DNA of 64,000 nt, from NCBI RefSeq assembly GCF_002250055.1, contig NZ_CP018866.1, positions 736,501 through 800,500 on the forward strand, read 5' to 3'. The notes beneath the pieces were generated by a model, which searched no databases, had not been told where the DNA came from, and saw only the letters and a list, made by a program, of their open reading frames with translations. Of the stretch, positions 10,526 to 18,130 are shown piece after piece. Source of the DNA: Sutcliffiella cohnii (lineage in GTDB: Bacteria > Bacillota > Bacilli > Bacillales > Bacillaceae_I). Position 1 is the first letter of the stretch; every line of letters starts with the position of its first letter. Position numbers and translations under genes: made by a program.

Positions 10526-11566
10526 TTATAATTCATCAAATCCGTTGTCTTGAACGTTTACTTTTGTGTATTGACGGGATTTTTGTTCGAAAAAGTCCGA
10601 TTTTCCTAAGTCAACATCTTCATATGCTTTAATCCATTTCATTGGATTTGTGCGATAGCCTTCAAATGGGCGGTCAAATCCAAGTTGGTTCGTGCGGACA
10701 TTGGCATAAAACTTAATGTAAGACTCCACGTCTTCTATATCAATACCGACAATTTTATTTCCGATAATTTGTCGAGCCCATTCTATCTCTAATTGGGCAG
10801 CTTCCTTAAAGGTATTTTGAACGAATGTAGCTAAATCCTCAGTATGATACTCTGGATATTCGTTTAACACTTCTTGAAAGATTTTTACGAACAAATCAAC
10901 ATGTAGCTGTTCATCTCTATTAATATAGTTAATCATCGTACTCGTCGCGACCATCTTTTGATTTCGGGCCAAATGATAGAAAAATGCAAACCCAGAATAG
11001 AAAAATAAGCCTTCTAAAATAACATCATAAACGATGGAACGTAACAAGTTTGCTACAGTTGGTTCTTCTGCGAATGCTTTATAACCGTTCGTAATAAAAT
11101 CATTTCTTTTTCGTAAAGTTGGTTCTGTTCTCCAATATTCGAATACTTCGTTTTGTTGTGAGCGTGAAACGATGCTTGACAGCACGTACGAGTAGGAGTG
11201 GTTATGAATTACTTCTTGTTGTGCTAGGATTATCATTAATGCATTAATACTAGAATCGGTTATATAATCCGCAACTTTCCCAGCGTAATCGGTTTGGACG
11301 CTGTCTAATAGAGCTAATAAGCCGATTATTTTTAAAAACGCTCCTTTTTCATCCTCTGAAAGTAGTGGAAATTGCTTAATATCTTGGGCCATATTGATTT
11401 CAAAAGGTGTCCAAAAGTTCCCTAACATTTTTTTATACTTAGGGTACGCCCAACTAAACTGTACATCATCCCAATTTAATACGTTAGAGCTGTGACCATT
11501 GATGATTCGTGTAGATGCGTTTGGAGCGTCTGCATCCATTAGAACACGTCTTTGTATTGTAGTCAT
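10526..11566 (-). CDS. nrdF: class I ribonucleotide reductase, beta subunit
   Basis: The radical-generating subunit (346 residues) that reduces ribonucleotides together with the alpha subunit encoded just upstream. The six metal ligands of the ferritin-like fold are present: Asp in LLDSVQ, Glu and His in QQEVIH, Glu in LEGLFFYSG, and Glu and His in RDEQLH. The radical tyrosine position is kept (HNHSYSY), so this looks like a conventional tyrosyl-radical enzyme. Twelve bases separate it from the alpha gene. No nrdI is present nearby. NrdB and NrdF naming is interchangeable here. Confidence 0.9.
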   Translation of the reverse strand: MTTIQRRVLMDADAPNASTRIINGHSSNVLNWDDVQFSWAYPKYKKMLGNFWTPFEINMAQDIKQFPLLSEDEKGAFLKIIGLLALLDSVQTDYAGKVADYITDSSINALMIILAQQEVIHNHSYSYVLSSIVSRSQQNEVFEYWRTEPTLRKRNDFITNGYKAFAEEPTVANLLRSIVYDVILEGLFFYSGFAFFYHLARNQKMVATSTMINYINRDEQLHVDLFVKIFQEVLNEYPEYHTEDLATFVQNTFKEAAQLEIEWARQIIGNKIVGIDIEDVESYIKFYANVRTNQLGFDRPFEGYRTNPMKWIKAYEDVDLGKSDFFEQKSRQYTKVNVQDNGFDEL

Positions 11567-11578
11567 ATTAGTTCCTCC

Positions 11579-13813
11579 TTAACTAGAACAAGATTCACAA
11601 TCAAGTAATTCACTTGAAGTAGAACGAATATAGTAAGTTGTTTTTAAATTTTTCTTCCATGCGTCTACATGCAAGTCTAGTAGTGCTTTCGCTTTAATCG
11701 TATTAGGTACATATATGTTAAAAGAAATAGCTTGGTCGATATGTCGTTGACGAGCACTATTTTGTGCGATGCTCCAATGTTGATCAATAAAATAAGCAGA
11801 TTTATAGAACCAAGTTGTATGACTGTTTAAGTCTGGTGCAGTTACCGGGATTTTATAGTCCTTTTTCTCTTCGGAATACACTTTCATAAAGATCGGATCT
11901 ATACTTGCTGTGCTTCCTGCAATAATTGAAGTAGTTGCATTAGGAGCGACTGCCATTAAATAGCCGTTTCTAATTCCATACTGTTGAACATTAGCTCGTA
12001 GCGAATCCCAAGGAAGTTCCGACTCGTTAGATCTGTAGCCTCTTCGTTCAAAGTATTTGCCACTTTCCCATTCTGATTGTGGGAATGTTGGGTAGGCTCC
12101 TTTTTCTTTCGCTAATTCAAAACTTGCTTGAATCGTATAAAAGGCTATTTTTTCATAAAGCTCGTCCGCATATTTTACCGCTTTTTCACTTTCCCAGCCT
12201 ATTTGTTTTAACACTAATAAATGGTGCCAACCAAATGTGCCTAAGCCAATCCCACGATATTTTTGATTAGTTAGTTGTGCTTGTAAAACAGGGATAGTGT
12301 TTAAATCGATTACATTATCTAGCATTCTTACTTGAATTCGTACTAACCGTTCAACAACCTCATCCATAACAGCTCTTGCTAAATTTATAGAAGAAAGGTT
12401 ACATACAACGAAGTCACCAGGTGATTTTGTCGTAATAATCTTCCCTTCTTGTACAACTTGTTCGGTCATGATAGTAGGGCTTTGATTTTGAGTGATTTCT
12501 GTACATAAATTTGTGCAATATATCATGCCCGTATGTTTATTTGCATTCATTCTATTTACTTCGTCACGATAAAACATGAAGGGACTTCCTGTTTCGAGTT
12601 GACTTCTCATAATGCCTTTCATAATGTCAATCGCAGGCACTTTTACTTTGTGTAAAGTAGGATGCCCCACACACTCGTAATATTTATGACGGAAGCTACC
12701 GTTTCCTTTTTCTTCATCAAAATAATCTTCTAATGAATACCCCATAACTTGGCGCACTTCATGAGGGTCAAACAAATACCAATCGTCTCGCTCTTCTACT
12801 TTTTCCATGAACAAATCAGGAATACAAACGCCCGTAAACAAATCGTGGGTACGTAATCGTTCGTCGCCATTATTAAGTTTTGCATCTAAAAAGGAGAAAA
12901 TATCTTGATGCCATACATCTAAATAGACAGAAATCGCACCTTTACGCTGTCCTAGTTGATCAACACTTACAGCCGTATTATTAAGTTGTTTCATCCAAGG
13001 GATTACTCCGGAGGAATTACCTTTAAATCCTTTAATATTACTTCCTCTAGCTCTAATTTTCCCAAGGTAGACGCCAATTCCGCCACCTGCTTTTGACAAG
13101 TTTGCAATATCGGTATTACTGTCATAAATGCTTTGTAAGCTATCATCTACCGTATCAATAAAGCAACTCGATAACTGTCCATGAGTTTTCCCTGCGTTTG
13201 CTAATGTAGGAGTGGCAACCGTCATATATAAATTACTTAATGCCCAATATGCTTCTTTTATGTGCTGAAGGCGGTTTTGCTTTTCGTTGATCATTAATGT
13301 CATAGCAATAATCATAAATCGCTCTTGGGGCAGTTCCCACAGTTGCATCGAATGGTCTTTCGTTAAATACCTATCTGCTAATGTTTTAATCCCTATGTAT
13401 GTGAAGAGCTCATCTTTATTAGGGTCCATCTCTTTTTCTAATTCATTTAGTTCTTCAGGTGAATAGAAATTTAATAGTTTTGGATCATAAATCCCTTTAT
13501 CTACTAGAGATTTTATTAAATGATAAAAGCCTTTATAGTGCTTGTTCTCTTTTCTTACTTTAGCTGTATTTTCGTACAAAACGTTTAAATAAAGATTCGC
13601 AGCAATGTGTGTCCATTCTGGTTCTTCTTCACTAATAAAACTTAACGCTTCTAAAATTATTAACTCATAAATTGTTTCGTTGGAAAGTTGGTGATGTTGA
13701 TTTATTATTTTTGCTGCTTTATCAAGAAAAGGTTGTGCGTTTAGTGTTGGATGTTTTTCAAATGTTGATTTAACTTTATCTAGTACATGATCTGATTGAA
13801 TAATTGTAGTCAT
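11579..13813 (-). CDS. nrdE: class I ribonucleotide reductase, alpha (catalytic) subunit
   Basis: A 744-residue catalytic subunit. Active-site elements are present: GQLSSCFID (redox Cys), CTNLCTEI (Asn, radical Cys, Glu), VVCNLSSINL (second redox Cys), PNATTSIIAGSTASIDP, and the C-terminal CESCSS relay. The N-terminus lacks a recognisable complete ATP-cone (no VxKRxG), so dATP inhibition may be absent. With no nrdI beside it, the pair may not be a canonical class Ib operon, so the NrdE/NrdA label is approximate. The operon is preceded by a cobalamin riboswitch and terminator, so it should be switched off when B12 is plentiful. Confidence 0.9.
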   Translation of the reverse strand: MTTIIQSDHVLDKVKSTFEKHPTLNAQPFLDKAAKIINQHHQLSNETIYELIILEALSFISEEEPEWTHIAANLYLNVLYENTAKVRKENKHYKGFYHLIKSLVDKGIYDPKLLNFYSPEELNELEKEMDPNKDELFTYIGIKTLADRYLTKDHSMQLWELPQERFMIIAMTLMINEKQNRLQHIKEAYWALSNLYMTVATPTLANAGKTHGQLSSCFIDTVDDSLQSIYDSNTDIANLSKAGGGIGVYLGKIRARGSNIKGFKGNSSGVIPWMKQLNNTAVSVDQLGQRKGAISVYLDVWHQDIFSFLDAKLNNGDERLRTHDLFTGVCIPDLFMEKVEERDDWYLFDPHEVRQVMGYSLEDYFDEEKGNGSFRHKYYECVGHPTLHKVKVPAIDIMKGIMRSQLETGSPFMFYRDEVNRMNANKHTGMIYCTNLCTEITQNQSPTIMTEQVVQEGKIITTKSPGDFVVCNLSSINLARAVMDEVVERLVRIQVRMLDNVIDLNTIPVLQAQLTNQKYRGIGLGTFGWHHLLVLKQIGWESEKAVKYADELYEKIAFYTIQASFELAKEKGAYPTFPQSEWESGKYFERRGYRSNESELPWDSLRANVQQYGIRNGYLMAVAPNATTSIIAGSTASIDPIFMKVYSEEKKDYKIPVTAPDLNSHTTWFYKSAYFIDQHWSIAQNSARQRHIDQAISFNIYVPNTIKAKALLDLHVDAWKKNLKTTYYIRSTSSELLDCESCSS

Positions 13814-13870
13814 ACTTATCCCTCTTTCTATTCTAGTTTTTTCCTTTTAGTCCAACGACCAACTGGAGAA

Positions 13871-13904
13871 AAATAAAAGATCCACTCAAGGACTGAGTGG
13901 ATCA
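13871..13904 (-). terminator. riboswitch-linked terminator upstream of nrdE
   Basis: On the minus strand GATCCACTCAGTCCTTGAGTGGATC forms a tight stem followed by TTTTATTTTT, between the cobalamin aptamer and nrdE. Confidence 0.85.
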
Positions 13905-13934
13905 AACGAAAGTGGAATAAGCATAAGAAACAAA

Positions 13935-14170
13935 AAGTGCATATTACACCATCGTTTCATCTTCCCAATCCCCGAAGAATGCGAAACATTTGAAGAAAAG
14001 GCAGGTCTCCTGACTTCGTGCTTCATCCTACTTTGAACCTTCCCATATAAGCGCCTTTAAGCAGTCTTATACAGTGGACTTTCATTTCGTCTACACTTAC
14101 AGTTGCGGGGACAGTATTGGATTCTCACCAATTTCCCTATTAAGTCTATATTAGACACCTTTAACTTCGT
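13935..14170 (-). ncRNA. cobalamin (B12) riboswitch controlling the RNR operon
   Basis: The minus strand contains the B12 box (AAGTCAGGAGACCTGCC, 13998-14014) and the conserved upstream core, including TAGGGAAATTGGTGAGAATCC and CCCGCAACTG with the surrounding helices. A terminator precedes nrdE. Boundaries are approximate. Repression of B12-independent RNR by cobalamin is known in bacteria that also carry the B12-dependent class II enzyme NrdJ. Confidence 0.92.
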
Positions 14171-14320
14171 TATAAAATCTATATATTGTATGTATTTTGT
14201 GATTAAAATCTGTATGTTGTGATTATCATAATCTATTAATCTAATAAATGCAATGGCCTAAATTAAGAGTATAAAGAAAATAATATAAAAAAGGACGAGT
14301 AAAACACCACTCATCCTTGA

Positions 14321-14551
14321 TTAAACTTGCTTATATTCATTATTTTCTTTTATATATTTTTTAAATACATCCGATAAAATCATTAAGCCAATTGCGCCGA
14401 AAATTAAGTACGATAAATTAAAATAAAGAGCAGGATCAATTCGAATATGCTCTCCGCCTGCAGCAGTTTTTAATATCTTGTATGAATCCATACCAACTTT
14501 GGCAGTAATCAACAAGAAAAGTGCAATAATTACCTTCCAAAGTAATTTCAT
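14321..14551 (-). CDS. small membrane protein
   Basis: A 76-residue protein with two hydrophobic segments (about residues 5-20 and 42-60) and a charged C-terminus (KKYIKENNEYKQV). I start at MKLLWK, six bases from GGAGGGG. Function unknown. Located between the cobalamin riboswitch promoter region and the divergent symporter gene. Confidence 0.55.
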   Translation of the reverse strand: MKLLWKVIIALFLLITAKVGMDSYKILKTAAGGEHIRIDPALYFNLSYLIFGAIGLMILSDVFKKYIKENNEYKQV

Positions 14552-14822
14552 GTAAAACCCCTCCAAAATATAAACTATTAACCCTACTAGTTTATACAGA
14601 AAAAATCTTTACTACTATACCAAAAAATTCAGTATAGTACAAGATTCAATTATTGTCATTTTAATCTGTAGTAATACAATTTGCAATATTTTTACTCTAA
14701 TGTATGTCACTTTACAGAATGCCTTTTTACAATTAAAATAGTTAAAGTCCGGTATAATCAAGTGTTGTCCATACATAGATAGTTGTAAACGATGTAAAAT
14801 ATTATTAATAAGGGGGAATCTT

Positions 14823-16067
14823 ATGAAGAAGTTATCCTTAACATCCAAAATATTAATAGGTCTCGCTCTAGGTATAGTAGTTGGGCTAATATTAAACCTA
14901 TTTGCATCAGATATATTATTTTCAAGAATTGATACTTGGTTTTTTACTCCGCTAGGTAAGATTTTTCTTAATTTAATTACGATGCTTGTTGTACCTATCG
15001 TTCTTATCTCGATTACGTTAGGTGTTGTTAATTTAGGTGATACGAAAAAACTTGGACGAATTGGTTTCAAGACAGTAGTATTTTTTATGGTTACGACAAG
15101 TATCGCAATTACAATTGGGTTAACGCTAGCAACAATTATTAAGCCTGGTAATTTTGGTACTTTTAACAGTGAAGACTTACCACCATACGAGGTGACGGAA
15201 GCACCAGCTGTAGTTGATACGTTACTTAACATTATTCCAACGAACCCAATTCAAGCGATGGCTACAGGGAATTTACTACAAATTATTGCATTCTCCATTT
15301 TATTAGGGCTAGCAATCAATGTGTTAGGCGATAAAGCAGCTGGGATTAAATCTTTATTCGAACAAGCTAATGAAGTAGTAATGTGGCTTGTCCACTTCAT
15401 TATAAAATTTGCTCCATACGGGGCGTTCGGACTAATCGCATCTGCAATAGGAAAAATGGGGCTAGATGCTTTTAAAGCGATGTTTGGATATTTCATTGTA
15501 GTTGTTTTAGCACTTTTTATTCATTTATTTGTCACGTACGGTTCCGCCATAGCGGTACTTGGGAAAACAAGTCCAATTACGTTCTTCAAAAACTTTGCAC
15601 CGGCAATGAGTGTTGCCTTTAGTACATCTAGTAGTAATGCAACACTTCCTATCTCTATGGATACGGCACAAGAAAAATTAGGTGTGCCAAAGCATATAAG
15701 TAGTTTCGTTCAACCTCTAGGGGCGACGATTAATATGGACGGGACAGCAATTATGCAAGGTGTCGCAACCGTATTTATTGCACAAGTTTTTGCAGAAAGT
15801 TTGACTGTCATGCAGCTAGTAACAGTTGTTGCTGTAGCTGTTGTCGCAAGTATCGGAACTGCAGGAGTTCCAGGTGTCGGGCTTATCCTATTAGCGATGG
15901 TTTTAGGATCGGTTGGCTTACCAGTCGAAGGAATTGCCTTAATTCTGGGAGTGGACCGTCTACTAGATATGCTTCGTACGTCTGTTAACATTACTGGTGA
16001 TGCAGCATGTGCATACATCGTAGCAAAAACAGAGGGAGAAGATATGACCATCCCCGATGAAAAATAA
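14823..16067 (+). CDS. dicarboxylate/amino acid:cation symporter (GltP/GltT type)
   Basis: A 414-residue sodium- or proton-coupled importer of glutamate, aspartate or C4-dicarboxylates. DAACS family motifs are present: the serine-rich hairpin FSTSSSNATLPIS, NMDGTAIMQG, and the C-terminal VDRLLDMLRTSVNITGDA substrate and cation site. GGGGGAA precedes the ATG. A terminator follows. Antisense ORFs across it are shadows. Confidence 0.95.
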   Translation: MKKLSLTSKILIGLALGIVVGLILNLFASDILFSRIDTWFFTPLGKIFLNLITMLVVPIVLISITLGVVNLGDTKKLGRIGFKTVVFFMVTTSIAITIGLTLATIIKPGNFGTFNSEDLPPYEVTEAPAVVDTLLNIIPTNPIQAMATGNLLQIIAFSILLGLAINVLGDKAAGIKSLFEQANEVVMWLVHFIIKFAPYGAFGLIASAIGKMGLDAFKAMFGYFIVVVLALFIHLFVTYGSAIAVLGKTSPITFFKNFAPAMSVAFSTSSSNATLPISMDTAQEKLGVPKHISSFVQPLGATINMDGTAIMQGVATVFIAQVFAESLTVMQLVTVVAVAVVASIGTAGVPGVGLILLAMVLGSVGLPVEGIALILGVDRLLDMLRTSVNITGDAACAYIVAKTEGEDMTIPDEK

Positions 16068-16076
16068 ACGACTAGA

Positions 16077-16108
16077 ACATGGCTCTCTGTAAAAGGGAGC
16101 CATGTTTT
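16077..16108 (+). terminator. terminator after the symporter gene
   Basis: AACATGGCTC pairs with GGGAGCCATGTT, followed by TTTGTT. Confidence 0.85.
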
Positions 16109-16149
16109 GTTCTGTTTTCATATTTGACTGCTTGTTATAAATGGTGTGT

Positions 16150-16362
16150 TGCAAATGAAAATGGACTACCTTTACCGCAAATAAGGATGAAGGTATCGCA
16201 AATAAAAATGATTTACCGCAAATAAGGATGAAGGTATCGCAAATAAAAATGATTTACCGCAAATAAGGATGAAGGTATCGCAAATAAAAATGATTTACCG
16301 CAAATAAGAGTGAAGGTATCGCAAATAAGGTTGAACCTATCGCAAATAGAAATGAGCAGACC
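16150..16362. repeat. 41-bp direct tandem repeat array
   Basis: About four head-to-tail copies with an exact 41-bp period. Each is made of two half-units, TTACCGCAAATAAGGATGAA and GGTATCGCAAATAAAAATGA, sharing GCAAATAA. Edge copies are degenerate. There are no unique spacers, so this is not a CRISPR array. No ORF of note crosses it. Confidence 0.9.
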
Positions 16363-16365
16363 TAA

Positions 16366-16815
16366 ACGAGCCACCTCCGCTTTTCTTTGTCCAGCTCCGG
16401 CGGCTTGGCCCTCGAGTCATAAGGCAGTCACTTCCGGTGGACAAAGAGCGTCCACCTGCAGCGCCTGTCTTATGCTTGTCGGGCCAGAACTAGCCACCTG
16501 CGCTTTTCTATTTGTCTAGCTCCGGCGCTTAGGCCCTATCAAACTTCCCATTCCGTCCGTACGATAAGTCAACATCAGCTCGCTCTCGCTCGCTGTGTTT
16601 CCTTTATCTCCTACCGGAACAGTCCAGTTTGTACGGGCCTGATCGAAGCGCCTCCGCTTTTCTAATTGTCTAGCTCCGGTGGCTAGGTCCGGCTCAAACT
16701 TCACTTTTCCTCCGTACGATAAGTCAACATCAGCTCTCTAACGTTCGCTGTGTTTCCTTTATCTCCTGCGGAAAAGCTCCAGTTTGTTTGGACCTAAACG
16801 AGCCACCTCCGCTTT
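16366..16815. repeat. GC-rich repeat block of about 123- to 155-bp units
   Basis: The marker CCACCTCCGCTTTTCT or a close variant recurs at about 16371, 16494, 16648 and 16803, usually followed by TTGTCTAGCTCCGG. Units 2 and 3 also share CCGTACGATAAGTCAACATCAG and TGTGTTTCCTTTATCTCCT in order. GC content jumps relative to the flanks. The last copy ends at the mscL stop. ORFs in it are not credible genes. Confidence 0.85.
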
Positions 16816-16816
16816 T

Positions 16817-17230
16817 CTACTTAATATGTATTTTCATTTTATTGGGTTTTTCGGTTTTGTTTTCGTTTTTCATTATGTCTCTTATTTCTGTAAGTAGAAT
16901 TGCTTCTTGTGAGGGGGAAGGTGTTTGTTTCTTTTGTTGTTCTTTGTTTCTTAGTCGTTGGATGACTCTTATAACGAAAAAGATAGAAAGTGAAATGATT
17001 AGAAAATCAATTACTGTTTGGATAAATGCCCCGTATTGAATAATAGCTTGGCCAATTTGAAAGCTTTGATTAGTTAAGTTTACTCCTCCTAACACGATAC
17101 CTAATAATGGCATCATAATATCACTTACTAAAGAAGAAACGATATTTCCAAATGCACTACCGATAATAACCCCTACTGCTAAATCTACAACATTACCTTT
17201 CAAAGCAAACTGTTTAAAGTCTTTAAGCAT
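16817..17230 (-). CDS. mscL: large-conductance mechanosensitive channel
   Basis: A 137-residue channel that opens under membrane tension to release osmolytes. The N-terminal block MLKDFKQFALKGNVVDLAVG and the pore helix GVIIGSAFGNIVSSLVSDIMMPLLG are diagnostic. A second helix (LIISLSIFFVIRVI) and a charged C-terminal helix follow. The gene ends inside the edge of the GC-rich repeat block. Confidence 0.97.
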   Translation of the reverse strand: MLKDFKQFALKGNVVDLAVGVIIGSAFGNIVSSLVSDIMMPLLGIVLGGVNLTNQSFQIGQAIIQYGAFIQTVIDFLIISLSIFFVIRVIQRLRNKEQQKKQTPSPSQEAILLTEIRDIMKNENKTEKPNKMKIHIK

Positions 17231-17469
17231 AGCTCCAACTCCTAAAGTTGTCTTACTAGTAATTTTATTAATTAAAATAATGATTATGATGAAAAAAAAC
17301 GGGCTGTCTTATAAGTCTTAAAACAGTAGAGAAACGAATCTTTTTTTCTGTTTTTTTCAAGTGTTCCTTTTTTATAGATTGGCCTAAACCTATCTATACC
17401 AACTCCTTATAATGAATGTTTTGTACTTACACTTATTAGGAATTTCAGCATTGTTATAATAGTAACCAA

Positions 17470-17510
17470 TAAAAAAGTCCTAAAAGTCAGTTTCTACTGA
17501 CTTTTAGGAC
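17470..17510 (-). terminator. terminator of the Pro/Gly-rich protein gene
   Basis: GTCCTAAAAGTCAG and its complement form a long stem; the minus strand then runs into TTTTTT. A very similar hairpin sits at 40010-40044. Confidence 0.85.
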
Positions 17511-17528
17511 GGCTCAGATGAATCGGAT

Positions 17529-17915
17529 TTAAACACATTGAAACCATTGGATTCTTCTAGTGTCGATTCCGAAATAAACCCAGCGGAACCCAGTCCAACG
17601 CCATCCAGCTACCGATCGCCTTCCGATGTAAGTTGGATAGAGCCAGAATGATTGCCCACTAGTTAATCGAATCCATGTAAAACGGAATAAACATCCACGT
17701 AAGGATCCAGGATCAACTGCCATTACACTAGGACCAGCAGCAAAGCTTGCTGGTGGAGGTGTAGCTGGTGGAGGTCCGGGGGGTGGACCAACTTGTTGAC
17801 CCATTCCTGCTTGCCCAGGGGGTCCAAATCCGCTACCAGGGCCCATTCCTCCACCAGCCCCATAAGGCGGTGGTGTTGAAGGAGGGAATCCAGGGAATTG
17901 TCGATAAGGATACAT
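17529..17915 (-). CDS. Pro/Gly-rich protein with a conserved-looking aromatic C-terminal module
   Basis: A 128-residue protein in two parts. Residues 1-65 are low-complexity Pro/Gly (GGGMGPGSGFGPPGQ, PPPGPPPATPPPAS). Residues about 75-128 are rich in Trp, Tyr, Phe and Arg, begin at LRGCLFRFTWIRLTSG and end in GIDTRRIQWFQCV, with a Cys at each end of the module. Such proteins occur in spore-formers, and a coat or surface role is plausible but unproven. I cannot name the family. A good ribosome binding site and terminator support it. Confidence 0.6.
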   Translation of the reverse strand: MYPYRQFPGFPPSTPPPYGAGGGMGPGSGFGPPGQAGMGQQVGPPPGPPPATPPPASFAAGPSVMAVDPGSLRGCLFRFTWIRLTSGQSFWLYPTYIGRRSVAGWRWTGFRWVYFGIDTRRIQWFQCV

Positions 17916-18130
17916 AAAAAATCTCCTTTCTTAAAAAACCATAATTGAAGGAAAAAGATAAAAGGTATTGTTCTACCTTCGATACGTTTACAATATGCAA
18001 ATGCCTATTAGAAGGTGCTGTTTAATCACATTAAGTTTCCTTCGTTACTAAAATTTGGGTATTTTGTACGGTCATAAACATACCCCTATAAACGAATTTA
18101 TTATAGTTAAAATATTTATGGAGGTACAAA

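Noticed and set aside
14615-15232. 205-codon minus-strand ORF opposite the symporter gene
   Set aside because: Antisense shadow of a secure family gene; no start signal and no recognisable domain.
16150-16362. CRISPR-like array
   Set aside because: The repeats are contiguous 41-bp units with no unique spacers and no cas genes nearby.
16310-16704. ORFs of 60-70 codons in the GC-rich repeat block
   Set aside because: No ribosome binding sites, low-complexity products, and the frames follow repeat units.
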